Notes: generated from the letters alone by a model not told the origin. A stretch of DNA of 64,000 nt from Duganella sp. 1224 (GCF_013408245.1 NZ_JACBYS010000001.1:620001-684000); one strand, 5' to 3'; positions 34,774 through 42,847 are shown, counted from the stretch's first letter. Numbers and translations are program-made.

Positions 34774-35814
34774 ATGAAAGAAAAAACTGCCGCGGCGACC
34801 AGCATGATAAGGACGGCGTGCCCGCACAGCCATGATGCGGACGCCTTGGTTCATGCCCCATCGTCCGAATCGGCCGGCGTGCCGTCGATCGACGTGGACA
34901 TGCTGTCGCACGTGCTGACGCAGGTAAGGCTGCGCGGCGGCGCCGTCTATCGGGCCGAGCTTGGCGCGCCGTGGGCGCTGCGCTTCCCGGCCGGCGCCGC
35001 GCATTTCTACTACGTGGAGCAGGGCGCGGCATGGGTGCACCTGAGCGGCCGCGCGCCGCTGCCGCCGGTAGCACTGCGGCGTGGCGACCTGCTGATGCTG
35101 CCGCACCGGCAGGACCACGCGCTCAGCAGCGGTGCATTGCTGGTGGCGGACGACATCGAACTGGTCAGCCGTGCCCACTTTGGCGCCACGCGCCATGTGC
35201 TGCGCGCGGGGCGGGATGGCGCGGCCTGCCGCCTGATCGGCGGCCAGTTCCATTTTGACGGCGACGCGGCGGCCGCGGTGTTGGCCGCGCTGCCGCCGAT
35301 GCTGCACCTGCCCGGCAATGGCGCCGTGGCGCCGCCGTGGCTGGACGCCATCACCCGTTTCCTGTTGCAGGAAGCGCATGGCGGTGGTCCGGGCTCGGCG
35401 CTGATGGTGTCGCGGCTGGTGGACTTGCTGGTGATCCGCGCATTGCGCTGTTGGGCCGAAACTCAGGTGCGTCATCCGGGCTGGGTGGCCGGGCTGTCCG
35501 AGTTGCGCATCGGCCGCGCCCTGCGCGCCATCCACGCCGAGCCGCAGCGGGCCTGGACGGTGCAGGCGCTGGCGGCATTGGCCGGCATGTCGCGCTCGGC
35601 GTTTGCGGAGCGTTTCACGACGGCGGTGGGGCAGGCGCCGCTGCAATACGCGCAGCACTGGAAGCTGACGCTGGCGCACGACATGCTGGCGCAGGGCGTG
35701 CTGGTCACGCAAGCCGCGGGGCGTAGCGGATACGCCTCGGAGGCCGCCTTCAGCCGGGCCTTCAAAAGCCATTTTGGCTATTCGCCAAGCACGGTGCGTG
35801 GGCAGCGTGCTTGA
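34774..35814 (+). CDS. AraC-family regulator with cupin sensor
   Basis: A 346-aa protein. The N-terminal cupin-like region (VRLRGGAVYRAELGAPWALRFPAGAAHFYYVEQG...RRGDLLMLPHRQDHAL) is typical of the cupin_6 AraC group. The C-terminal HTH pair is WTVQALAALAGMSRSAFAERFTTAVGQAPLQYAQHWKLTLAHDML and AAGRSGYASEAAFSRAFKSHFGYSPSTVR. It heads a run of same-strand genes (dienelactone hydrolase, NTF2-like protein, small protein) and is divergent from the hydrolase lipoprotein. Confidence 0.9.
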   Translation: MKEKTAAATSMIRTACPHSHDADALVHAPSSESAGVPSIDVDMLSHVLTQVRLRGGAVYRAELGAPWALRFPAGAAHFYYVEQGAAWVHLSGRAPLPPVALRRGDLLMLPHRQDHALSSGALLVADDIELVSRAHFGATRHVLRAGRDGAACRLIGGQFHFDGDAAAAVLAALPPMLHLPGNGAVAPPWLDAITRFLLQEAHGGGPGSALMVSRLVDLLVIRALRCWAETQVRHPGWVAGLSELRIGRALRAIHAEPQRAWTVQALAALAGMSRSAFAERFTTAVGQAPLQYAQHWKLTLAHDMLAQGVLVTQAAGRSGYASEAAFSRAFKSHFGYSPSTVRGQRA

Positions 35815-35840
35815 TCCATTCAACGCATCGAAAGAACACC

Positions 35841-36536
35841 ATGACTGAGACACTTACCATCCAGGTTGCCGACGGCAGCTTCCACTGCCATGTGGCGCGG
35901 CCGCCGGGCCTGACTTCGGCGCCGGTCATCGTTGTGCTGCAGGAAATCTTCGGCGTCAACGCCGGCATCCGCGAGATTGCCGATGGTTACGCGGCGCAGG
36001 GCTATATCGCGGTCGCGCCGGACCTGTTCTGGCGCGCCGATCCTGGCCTGAGTTTGTCGGAGCAGCAGGCCGGCGACTGGGCGCGCGGTTTCGCGCTGTA
36101 CAGCGCTTATGACCGCCAGCGCGGCGTGGCGGATATCGCCGCCACCGTGCGCGCGGCCCGCGCCATGGCCGGCGCTTCCGGCAAGGTCGGCGTGACCGGC
36201 TACTGCCTTGGCGGCCTGATGACCTACCTGACCGCCGCCCGCGCCGATGCCGACGCCTTCGTCGCCTACTACGGCGGCAGCACGGAAGACTATGCGGCGG
36301 AAGCCAACAACGTCGGCAAGCCCTTGCTCTACCACCTGGCGGAAGAGGACGAGTACATCGGCAAGGAAGCGCAACGCACCATCCGCGACGCCTTTGCCGC
36401 CAACCCGCTGATCGAACTGCATGGCTACCCCGGCTGCAACCACGCGTTTGCGCGTCCGCGCGGCAGCCATTACGACCCCGTCGCCGCGACGCAGGCCAAT
36501 GCCCGCACTGCGGCGTTTTTCAAGCAGCACCTTTAA
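35841..36536 (+). CDS. dienelactone hydrolase family protein
   Basis: A 231-aa protein: VIVVLQEIFGVNAGIREIADGYAAQGYIAVAPDLFWR, the Cys nucleophile in VGVTGYCLGGLMTYL, Asp in the EEDEYI segment and His in YPGCNHAFARP. The Cys-Asp-His triad marks dienelactone hydrolase/carboxymethylenebutenolidase relatives. The start at 35841 (MTETLTIQVAD) is used rather than the upstream in-frame ATG at 35811, which overlaps the AraC stop. It is followed after 12 bp by the NTF2-like gene. Confidence 0.9.
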   Translation: MTETLTIQVADGSFHCHVARPPGLTSAPVIVVLQEIFGVNAGIREIADGYAAQGYIAVAPDLFWRADPGLSLSEQQAGDWARGFALYSAYDRQRGVADIAATVRAARAMAGASGKVGVTGYCLGGLMTYLTAARADADAFVAYYGGSTEDYAAEANNVGKPLLYHLAEEDEYIGKEAQRTIRDAFAANPLIELHGYPGCNHAFARPRGSHYDPVAATQANARTAAFFKQHL

Positions 36537-36548
36537 GGAGTAAACCCC

Positions 36549-37094
36549 ATGCAAGCATTTCCCGCCATCGCGCGCGTCAGCCCTGTGGACGCCGCCGACC
36601 ACGCCAGCGCCGTCGATTTCGTCAACCGTGTCAACTGGTTGTTTGAGACCTGGGACGTGGAAGGCATGATCGACGCCTTCACGCCGGATGCCGTGGCCTA
36701 CCACTTTCACGGCACCATCAGCGGCCATGCCGAGATCCGCCACTTCTTCGAGCACGATTATCCCTACCTGATTCCCGGCGTGAGCCGCCATGCGACCAAC
36801 CATATTGTCGATATCGACGGCGATGGCGTGCAGGTGCGCTACCACAACCTGCTGGTACGCCACGCGTTGCCGCAGGATGCGCCGGCACTGGGCGCGGGCC
36901 AGGTGATGACCAGCTACGATGGCCTGCCGGCCATCTGGCTGTATTCGCCGATGCGCGACCGTCTGGTGCGCACGCCGGATGGCTGGAAAATCTTCGAGCG
37001 CTACATCGGCGGTTCCGTCACCAACGACGCGCTGACGCCGGCCGACACCACAGCCGCCACCTTTGCGGGACTGATGCCTGTCCTGCCTGCCTGA
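36549..37094 (+). CDS. NTF2-like (SnoaL_4-type) protein
   Basis: A 181-aa cone-fold protein: DFVNRVNWLFETWDVEGMIDAFTPDAVAYHFHGTISGHAEIRHFF, RHATNHIVDIDGDGVQVRYHNLLVRH, and a C-terminal WLYSPMRDRLVRTPDGWKIFERYIGG. It resembles the small aromatic-degradation or isomerase-like proteins with a His/Asp pocket, but no reaction can be assigned. AAGGAG precedes the ATG. It is in an operon with the dienelactone hydrolase. Confidence 0.8.
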   Translation: MQAFPAIARVSPVDAADHASAVDFVNRVNWLFETWDVEGMIDAFTPDAVAYHFHGTISGHAEIRHFFEHDYPYLIPGVSRHATNHIVDIDGDGVQVRYHNLLVRHALPQDAPALGAGQVMTSYDGLPAIWLYSPMRDRLVRTPDGWKIFERYIGGSVTNDALTPADTTAATFAGLMPVLPA

Positions 37095-37112
37095 CCAAGC
37101 CGGGAGAATGGT

Positions 37113-37361
37113 ATGAACGTCATCAAACCTCTGCCGTCGACCTTTGTGCCGTCGTTCGCCCTGCAGTTTCAGCCGACGATGGCGCAGTTTGACTTGTCGA
37201 GCGCGCCGACCTTGACCGCGCCATCAGCCGAGGAAACAGCCCCGGCACCGGACGCGGTACGCCGGGTGGCGGACAGCCCCGTCAAGGAGCGCAGCCATGC
37301 AGCGCTGATGCAAGACCTGTTTGACCAGATCGCCAATGTGCGCGGCGACGGCGTGATCTAA
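37113..37361 (+). CDS. small protein of unknown function
   Basis: An 82-aa protein (MNVIKPLPSTFVPSFALQFQ...) with a Pro/Ala-rich centre and a charged C-terminal helix (RSHAALMQDLFDQIANVRGD). There is no signal peptide, membrane segment or recognised family. GGGAGAATGGT precedes the ATG, and it follows the NTF2-like gene by 18 bp, so it is the likely last gene of the AraC-led operon. A split terminator with an inserted repeat element follows. Confidence 0.6.
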   Translation: MNVIKPLPSTFVPSFALQFQPTMAQFDLSSAPTLTAPSAEETAPAPDAVRRVADSPVKERSHAALMQDLFDQIANVRGDGVI

Positions 37362-37533
37362 AAAAAAGGAGTCCCGAGGGACTAATGCCGTTAAGTTAGC
37401 GTTTGACCGGTCATTCCGGCGCAGGCCGGAATCCATAGACAGCATGCGATATGGCACGCTGGCGTTCCATGGGCTCCGGCCTTCGCCGGAGCGACGCGCT
37501 TAACTTAACGGCATTAGTCCCGAGGGACTCCTT
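37361..37533. terminator. bidirectional terminator split by an inserted element
   Basis: Removing the inserted 146 bp (core plus one direct repeat) leaves AAAAAAAGGAGTCCCGAGGGACTCCTT, a compact hairpin with A- and T-rich flanks between two convergent genes. As it stands, the halves AAAAAAAGGAGTCCCGAGGGACT (37361-37383) and AGTCCCGAGGGACTCCTT (37516-37533) lie at the ends of the insertion and can still pair with each other as the base of a long cruciform. Confidence 0.6.
37370..37529. mobile_element. MITE-like element, copy 1 (with 14-bp direct repeats)
   Basis: The 132-bp core (37384-37515) has perfect terminal inverted repeats AATGCCGTTAAGTTA / TAACTTAACGGCATT. It contains two internal hairpins, CATTCCGGCGCAGGCCGGAAT and GCTCCGGCCTTCGCCGGAGC. 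It is flanked by exact direct repeats AGTCCCGAGGGACT (37370-37383 and 37516-37529), as expected of a target-site duplication. No gene is encoded. The copy at 59374-59484 is clearly related over about 105 bp in opposite orientation. Confidence 0.7.
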
Positions 37534-37538
37534 CTTGC

Positions 37539-38192
37539 TTACTGGCCGCTGCGGTGTTTTACGCTGGGGCGGTCGGCCACCCTGGCTTGCCAGGCTTTCA
37601 GCGCCGGGTAGTCGTCGGTGACGGTGATGCTGAGGAAGGCGGCGTGCAGCAGGGCGGCGTAGACGGTGATGTCGGCCATCGAAAACTGGTCGCCGGCCAC
37701 ATAAGGCGTCTTCGCCAGCACACCATCGAAATACTTCAGGCCGTTCTTGAACTTGGCCAGCTGGCGCTCGCCCCATTCCTTGCGGCCGGCCCATTCCGGC
37801 GCCTTGAACGGCTGCAGCGCGGCGCCCAGGCCCGGCGTGGCGTAGTGGAAGTAGATGCCGATGCCGTCGATCATCCAGTCGTCGGCGCGCTTTTGCATCA
37901 TGTGGATCATGGCTTTTTCGCGCGCGGTCTTGCCGGTCAGGACCGGATTGGCGTCCAGATTGTCCAGGTATTCGGTGATGGCCACGCACTCGCTGATGCA
38001 GGTGCCGTCATCCAGCTCCAGCACCGGCACCACACCGTTCGGGTTCTTCGCCAGGAAGGCCGGCTGCTTGTGCTCGGCGGCGATCAGGTCGACCGGCACA
38101 AACTGGAACAGCTGCTCCAGGCCTTTTTCGGCCAGGACGATGCGGATGCGGGCGGGATTGGGGAAGCCGGGGGTATCGTAAATCTTCATCAT
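37539..38192 (-). CDS. glutathione S-transferase family protein
   Basis: A 217-aa GST. The N-terminal thioredoxin-like domain is MMKIYDTPGFPNPARIRIVLAEKGLEQLFQFVPVDL...FLAKNPNGVVPVLELDDGTCISECVAITEYLD, and an all-helical C-terminal domain carries YVAGDQFSMADITVYAAL (N-capping box region). It conjugates glutathione to electrophiles. A TetR-type site lies 16 bp upstream of its start and the tetR gene is divergent, so it is probably de-repressed by a toxic ligand. It is convergent with the AraC-led operon. Confidence 0.92.
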   Translation of the reverse strand: MMKIYDTPGFPNPARIRIVLAEKGLEQLFQFVPVDLIAAEHKQPAFLAKNPNGVVPVLELDDGTCISECVAITEYLDNLDANPVLTGKTAREKAMIHMMQKRADDWMIDGIGIYFHYATPGLGAALQPFKAPEWAGRKEWGERQLAKFKNGLKYFDGVLAKTPYVAGDQFSMADITVYAALLHAAFLSITVTDDYPALKAWQARVADRPSVKHRSGQ

Positions 38193-38207
38193 GTGCTTTC
38201 TTTAGGT

Positions 38208-38225
38208 CTACCTCTCGGTAGATAG
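38208..38225. promoter_or_regulatory. TetR-type operator, site 2 (variant, GST side)
   Basis: CTACCTCTCGGTAGATAG matches the palindrome CTATCTATCGATAGATAG at 15 of 18 positions and lies 16 bp before the GST start codon (38192). Confidence 0.6.
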
Positions 38226-38263
38226 ATTAAAATAGACGATAGAAGGACGCATCTGGAATTTGT

Positions 38264-38279
38264 CTATCTATCGATAGAT
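38264..38279. promoter_or_regulatory. TetR-type operator, site 3 (tetR side)
   Basis: CTATCTATCGATAGAT, 16 of the 18 bases of the site at 32939-32956. It lies 56 bp before the TetR start, consistent with autoregulation. Confidence 0.72.
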
Positions 38280-38334
38280 GCATAATAATTCCGGCGGTTT
38301 TGCCGCGTCAAGTGGATTTTTTTAAGGATCAGTT

Positions 38335-38898
38335 ATGGCAAGCGATAAAAAACAGGAAGTGATGATGGCGGCGAGATTGATGGTGCAGGCGCAGGGCTAC
38401 AACGCGCTGAGCTTCCGCGACCTGGCCGAGGCCGTTGGCGTCAAGAGTTCCAGCATTCACTATTATTTCCCCACCAAGGGCGACCTCGGCGCGGCGCTGG
38501 CGCGCCAGTACACCGAAGAATTCATGGCCTACCTGAACGATCTGCTGGAGCAGGGCCTGGACTGGCGTACCTGTGTGGCCAAATACGCCGAGGTGTTCCG
38601 CGACACCCTGCTGCGCGAAAACCGCATGTGCATGGCCGGCGTGCTGGCGGCGGAGCGTCCCAGCCTGGCGCCGGAAGTGAAGCTGGAAGTCGAGCGTTTC
38701 ACCGAGCAGATCGTTGGCTGGCTGGCGCGCGTGGTGGCGCTGGGCCATCCAAAGATGGCGGTCGAGGCGGTGAGGGGACGTGCCTTTGCCATCTTCTCGG
38801 CGATCGAAGGCGCGCAGTTGGTGGCGCGCGGTTGTGATGATGTCAGCGTCTTCGACAACACGCTGGCCGCCTACCGTGCGGCCGGGCTGCTGCCATGA
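38335..38898 (+). CDS. TetR-family repressor
   Basis: A 187-aa regulator: DNA-binding domain DKKQEVMMAARLMVQAQGYNALSFRDLAEAVGVKSSSIHYYFPTKGDLGAALARQYTEEF, then a ligand-binding helical domain with NRMCMAGVLAAERPSLAPEV. This form (SSIHYYFPTKGDLGAAL) is common in regulators of electrophile or aldehyde responses. AAGGATCAGTT precedes the ATG. Operator-like palindromes beside it, before the divergent GST gene and before the hydrolase at 32978 suggest a three-promoter regulon (inference). Confidence 0.92.
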   Translation: MASDKKQEVMMAARLMVQAQGYNALSFRDLAEAVGVKSSSIHYYFPTKGDLGAALARQYTEEFMAYLNDLLEQGLDWRTCVAKYAEVFRDTLLRENRMCMAGVLAAERPSLAPEVKLEVERFTEQIVGWLARVVALGHPKMAVEAVRGRAFAIFSAIEGAQLVARGCDDVSVFDNTLAAYRAAGLLP

Positions 38899-38929
38899 TT
38901 TGATGTTATGTGTAATGTTACGGCCACTA

Positions 38930-38951
38930 AAAATGTTTGCGATAACATTTT
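38930..38951. promoter_or_regulatory. LacI-type operator, upstream copy
   Basis: AAAATGTT-TGCGAT-AACATTTT is a 22-bp palindrome. Read on the other strand it matches the operator at 17076-17097 at all but one position. It lies about 210 bp upstream of the -35 of the xylanolytic operon, a spacing compatible with repressor looping to the site at 39188. Confidence 0.7.
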
Positions 38952-38966
38952 CGGGGCGGGTGAATG

Positions 38967-39000
38967 GATACTTGTTACTTTTGATATCAAAACAAGTATC
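38967..39000. repeat. nested palindrome in the xylan-operon upstream region
   Basis: GATACTTG (38967-38974) and CAAGTATC (38993-39000) are exact inverted repeats enclosing a 14-bp perfect palindrome TTTTGATATCAAAA (38979-38992). It is AT-rich and may be a second regulator site or a weak terminator for tetR. Confidence 0.55.
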
Positions 39001-39102
39001 AAAAAGCATGAGTGAGTCGGCATTTCCTGATACGCCTGCGACTTTTTTACAACATGTTGTAACGCAGCATTCAGGCGGCTGCGCCGATGTGTAGCCGTGG
39101 TT

Positions 39103-39201
39103 GATACCGTTTCGGTTATCGCTTACAACAAAAAAATTATTGGTTAGTTACTAATCGAAAGGTAAGATGGCTCCAACAGGCATGAATTGTTAACGCAAAC
39201 A
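39103..39201 (+). promoter_or_regulatory. promoter and operator of the xylanolytic operon
   Basis: An imperfect palindrome GATACCGTTTCGGTTATC (39103-39120) precedes AAAAAAATTATTGGTT (39130-39145). TTGGTT (-35), 17 bases, then TAAGAT (39163-39168, -10) follow. TGTTAACGCAAACA (39188-39201) lies just after the predicted transcript start. The layout copies that at 16998-17097 block for block. Confidence 0.73.
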
Positions 39202-39227
39202 TCTTGCCTGAATAATAGGAGACATCG

Positions 39228-41837
39228 ATGCGAAAAAATAAGGCCCTGCTGGCACTCGCCCTGGCGGCGGCGTTGCCGCTGGCCGTCCAGGCTGCGGATG
39301 CGCGCAGCGACGCCGATCAGCGCGCCCGCAGCCTGGTCACGCAGCTGACGCTGGACGAGAAGATCGACCAGCTGCTGAACGTGGCGCCCGCCATCCCGCG
39401 CCTGGGCATTCCCGCTTATAACTGGTGGACCGAGTCGCTGCACGGCGCGCTGGGGCCGCTGCCGACCACCAATTTCCCCGAACCGATCGGCCTCGCCGCC
39501 AGCTTCGACGCGCCGCTGGTGCAGCAGGTGGCGTCCGCCATCAGCACCGAGGTGCGCGCGCTGCACACGCTGGGCCGCCAGACCGGCCGCCTGGGCCGCA
39601 TCGGCACCGGCCTCGATACCTGGTCGCCCAACATCAACATCTTCCGCGACCCGCGCTGGGGCAGGGGGCAGGAAACCTACGGCGAAGATCCGCACCTGAC
39701 CGCCGCGCTGGGCGTGGCCTTCATCCGCGGCATCCAGGGCAGCAACCCGGATCTGCCGGACGTGATCGCCACGCCCAAGCATTTCGCCGTGCACAGCGGG
39801 CCGGAATCGACGCGCCACGTGGCCGATGTGTTCGTCTCCGGCCACGACCTGGAGGACACCTACCTGCCGGCCTTCCGCGCCGCCATTGTCGACGCCAAGG
39901 CCGGCTCCATCATGTGCGCCTACAACCGCATCAACGGCCAGCCGGCCTGCGGCAGCGAGCTGCTGATGAAGGAGCATCTGCGCGGCGCCTGGGGCTTCAA
40001 GGGCTACGTGGTGTCCGATTGCGACGCCGTGACCGACATCGCCGAGCAGCACAAGTACGCCACCGATCCGGCTGCCGCCGTGGCGGTGGCGCTGAAGGCC
40101 GGCACCGACAACGAGTGCAACACCAAGACGCTGGGCGACACGCCCAACCTGAGCGCGCGCTACCGCGAAGCCTGGCAGCGCGGCCTGATCAGCATGGCCG
40201 ACATCGACCAGGCGCTGGTGCGGCTGTTTTCGGCGCGCTACCGCGCCGGCGATCTGGCCGGCCTGACCCAGCGCCAGGTTAACGCCGTTCCAGTTAGCGC
40301 TATCAACACCCCCGGACACCAGGCGCTGGCGCTGCAGGCGGCCACGCGCAGCCTGGTGCTGCTGAAGAACGACGGCGTGCTGCCGCTCAAGCCGGGCCTG
40401 AAGCTGGCGGTGATCGGGCCGCTGGCCGACGCCACCCGCGTCCTGCGCGGCAATTATTCGTCGACGCAGTCGGCGCCGCCGGTGTCGGTGCTGGAAGGCT
40501 TGCGCCGCGTGCTGCCCAAGGCCAGCATCCAGGTGGCGCCGTCGGCCGCCTCGATCACCGATGGCGACCCGGTGCCGGCCACGGCGCTGCGCACGCCGGA
40601 CGGCCAGCCCGGCCTGCGCGCCGCCTACTACAACCGCAACGGCGAGCAGTACGAGGCCAAGCCGGCCATGACCCGTACCGAGGACGGCCTGGTGGCGCAC
40701 GCGCTGCAGTTCAAGGCCATCGCCGACCGCCACAAGGTGGTGTGGGACGGCTACCTGACCGTGCCGGAAAGCGGCATGTACCGCCTCGGCGTCAGTGGCG
40801 TCAAGGGCGCGCTGACGGTGGATGGCAAGCCGGCGGTAGCGGCCGACACGTATTCGAAGTGGGCCGAGCCGCTGGAGCTGACCACCGTCAAGCTGGAACG
40901 CGGCCAGCGCTACCCGCTGCGCTTCGAGGCCGAGAGCGGCGGCTCCGGCGTGCCGGGCCTGTTCTGGAAGCGCATCTCCAGCGAGCCGGACGCCGACCTG
41001 CAGCGCGCCACCGCCGGCGCCGACGTGGTGGTGGCCGTGGTCGGCCTGACCTCGGACCTGGAGGGCGAGGAGATGGCGGTGAAAGCCGAGGGCTTCTCCG
41101 GCGGCGACAAGACCACGCTCGACCTGCCGGCCGAGCAGCGCCAGTTGCTGGAGCGCGCCAAGGCGCTCGGCAAGCCGCTGGTGGTGGTGCTGATGAACGG
41201 CAGCGCGCTCGACCTGTCGTGGGCCAAGGACAACGCCGCCGCCATCCTGGAGGCCTGGTATCCGGGCCAGGCTGGCGGCCTGGCGGTGGCCAACGTGCTG
41301 ACCGGCCGCGCCGATCCGGGCGGACGCCTGCCGCTGACTTTCTACCGCGGCCTGGCCGACCTGCCGCCGTTTGACGATTACAGCATGCGCGGCCGCACCT
41401 ACCGCTATTACGCCGGCACCCCGGTGTATCCGTTCGGCGCCGGCCTCAGCTACACCAGCTTCAGCTACACGCCGTTGCGCGTGGCGCCGGTGGATGGCGC
41501 GCCGGAAAACGGCGTGGTCGTCACCACCGAAGTCAGCAACACCGGCGCGCGCGAGGGCGACGAGGTGGCGCAGCTGTACCTGGCGCCGCCGGCCTACGAG
41601 GGCGCGCCCAGGCTGGCGCTGCGCGGCTTCCAGCGCGTGACGCTGAAGGCCGGCGAGCGCCGCCAGCTGACTTTCCGCCTGACGCCGCGCGACCTCAGCT
41701 TCGTCAACCGCGATGGCGCGCGCCAGCTGATGCCGGGCCAGTACCAGCTCAGCGTGGGCTCGGGCCAGCCGGGCGCCGGCGTGGCCGGCCAGCAGGCGTC
41801 GCTGGTCTTGAATCAAACCGTCGCAATCGATAAATAA
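39228..41837 (+). CDS. GH3 beta-xylosidase/beta-glucosidase with PA14 domain
   Basis: An 869-aa secreted or periplasmic enzyme with a signal peptide (MRKNKALLALALAAALPLAVQAAD). The catalytic barrel has WWTESLHG, GLDTWSPNINIFRDPRWGRGQETYGEDP, KHFAVHSGPE and the nucleophile Asp in GYVVSDCDAV (about residue 264). A PA14 insert lies near 455-590 (HKVVWDGYLTVPESGMYRLGVSG...). The C-terminal part has GEEMAVKAEGFSGGDKTTLDLP, VYPFGAGLSYTSF and a fibronectin-III-like end. WTESLHG and SDCDAV are typical of the xylosidase branch. It releases xylose (or glucose) from oligosaccharide ends. It heads the operon, with GGAGACATCG before the ATG. Confidence 0.93.
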   Translation: MRKNKALLALALAAALPLAVQAADARSDADQRARSLVTQLTLDEKIDQLLNVAPAIPRLGIPAYNWWTESLHGALGPLPTTNFPEPIGLAASFDAPLVQQVASAISTEVRALHTLGRQTGRLGRIGTGLDTWSPNINIFRDPRWGRGQETYGEDPHLTAALGVAFIRGIQGSNPDLPDVIATPKHFAVHSGPESTRHVADVFVSGHDLEDTYLPAFRAAIVDAKAGSIMCAYNRINGQPACGSELLMKEHLRGAWGFKGYVVSDCDAVTDIAEQHKYATDPAAAVAVALKAGTDNECNTKTLGDTPNLSARYREAWQRGLISMADIDQALVRLFSARYRAGDLAGLTQRQVNAVPVSAINTPGHQALALQAATRSLVLLKNDGVLPLKPGLKLAVIGPLADATRVLRGNYSSTQSAPPVSVLEGLRRVLPKASIQVAPSAASITDGDPVPATALRTPDGQPGLRAAYYNRNGEQYEAKPAMTRTEDGLVAHALQFKAIADRHKVVWDGYLTVPESGMYRLGVSGVKGALTVDGKPAVAADTYSKWAEPLELTTVKLERGQRYPLRFEAESGGSGVPGLFWKRISSEPDADLQRATAGADVVVAVVGLTSDLEGEEMAVKAEGFSGGDKTTLDLPAEQRQLLERAKALGKPLVVVLMNGSALDLSWAKDNAAAILEAWYPGQAGGLAVANVLTGRADPGGRLPLTFYRGLADLPPFDDYSMRGRTYRYYAGTPVYPFGAGLSYTSFSYTPLRVAPVDGAPENGVVVTTEVSNTGAREGDEVAQLYLAPPAYEGAPRLALRGFQRVTLKAGERRQLTFRLTPRDLSFVNRDGARQLMPGQYQLSVGSGQPGAGVAGQQASLVLNQTVAIDK

Positions 41838-41849
41838 CAAGGAGACCTC

Positions 41850-42767
41850 ATGTATCAAGCCCGATTCGCCGCGCTGGCCCTGGCCTGCGTGTTGTCCGCC
41901 TCCGCCCTGGCGCAGAATGACAAGATGACGCCGATCGCCACGCCGGCCCAGCCGGCCGCGATCACGCTGAACACCGGCCCGCTGCCGGGCGCGACCACGC
42001 AGGAAAGCTGGCACAGCCAGTACAACAGCGTGTTCGCCCGCAACGTCACGGTGGCCACGCTGACGCCGTTCCTGCCGGCCGCCGGCAAGGGCAGCGGCGC
42101 CGCCGTGATCGTGGCGCCGGGCGGCGGCTTCCGCACGCTGTCGATGGAAAACGAGGGCTGGCAAGTGGCCAAGGCGCTGGCCGACAAGGGCGTGGCCGCC
42201 TTCGTGCTGAAGTACCGCCTGGTGCAGACGCCGGCCGACATGGACGCCTTCGGCCGCGCCATGGCCGAGATGTTCTCCGGCACCGCCAAGCGGCCGCCGC
42301 CGTCGGCCGATTCGGCCGCCGAGTTCGCGCCGCAGATCGCCGACGCCCGCGCCGCCTTCGCGCTGGTGCGCGCCCGCGCGGCCGAGTGGCACGTCGACCC
42401 GGACCGCGTCGGCATGCTGGGCTTTTCGGCCGGCGCCATGCTGACCATGGCCACCACGCTGCACGGCCAGGATGCCAAGCCGGCCTTCATCGGCAACATC
42501 TACGGCCCGCTGACGGCCGTCACCGTGCCGGCCGAGGCGCCGCCGCTGTTCGTGGCGCTGGCCGCCGACGATCCGTTCTTCGCCAACAGCGGCTACGGCC
42601 TGATCGACAGCTGGCGCGCCGCCAAGCGGCCGGTCGAGTTCCACCTGTTCGAGCAGGGCGGCCACGGCTTCGGCATGTATCCGAAAAAGACCACCAGCAC
42701 CGGCTGGTTCGACAGTTATGTGCGCTGGCTGACCATGCATGGCTACCTGCAGGCCAAGCCGCGCTGA
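41850..42767 (+). CDS. secreted carbohydrate esterase (alpha/beta hydrolase, BD-FAE/axe type)
   Basis: A 305-aa protein with a signal peptide (MYQARFAALALACVLSASALAQ). The fold is that of bacterial acetyl-xylan or feruloyl esterases: AAVIVAPGGGFRTLSMENEGWQVAKALADKGVAAFVLKYRLVQ, elbow MLGFSAGAMLTMA, Asp in ALAADDPFF and His in EQGGHGFGMYPKKT. It presumably removes acyl groups so that the GH3 enzyme can act. AAGGAG precedes the ATG, 12 bp after GH3. It parallels the esterase at 15947. Confidence 0.87.
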   Translation: MYQARFAALALACVLSASALAQNDKMTPIATPAQPAAITLNTGPLPGATTQESWHSQYNSVFARNVTVATLTPFLPAAGKGSGAAVIVAPGGGFRTLSMENEGWQVAKALADKGVAAFVLKYRLVQTPADMDAFGRAMAEMFSGTAKRPPPSADSAAEFAPQIADARAAFALVRARAAEWHVDPDRVGMLGFSAGAMLTMATTLHGQDAKPAFIGNIYGPLTAVTVPAEAPPLFVALAADDPFFANSGYGLIDSWRAAKRPVEFHLFEQGGHGFGMYPKKTTSTGWFDSYVRWLTMHGYLQAKPR

Positions 42768-42847
42768 TCCATTCACCACCACGGGAGGGCATCCAGAACA
42801 ACACCGTAGCAACCCCCACAGACCACATAACAACAATGGAGATTTAT

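Noticed and set aside
37361..37533. CRISPR-like repeat cluster from the repeated GTCCCGAGGGAC units
   Set aside because: Only two copies, explained by a target-site duplication around an inserted element; no spacers or cas genes.
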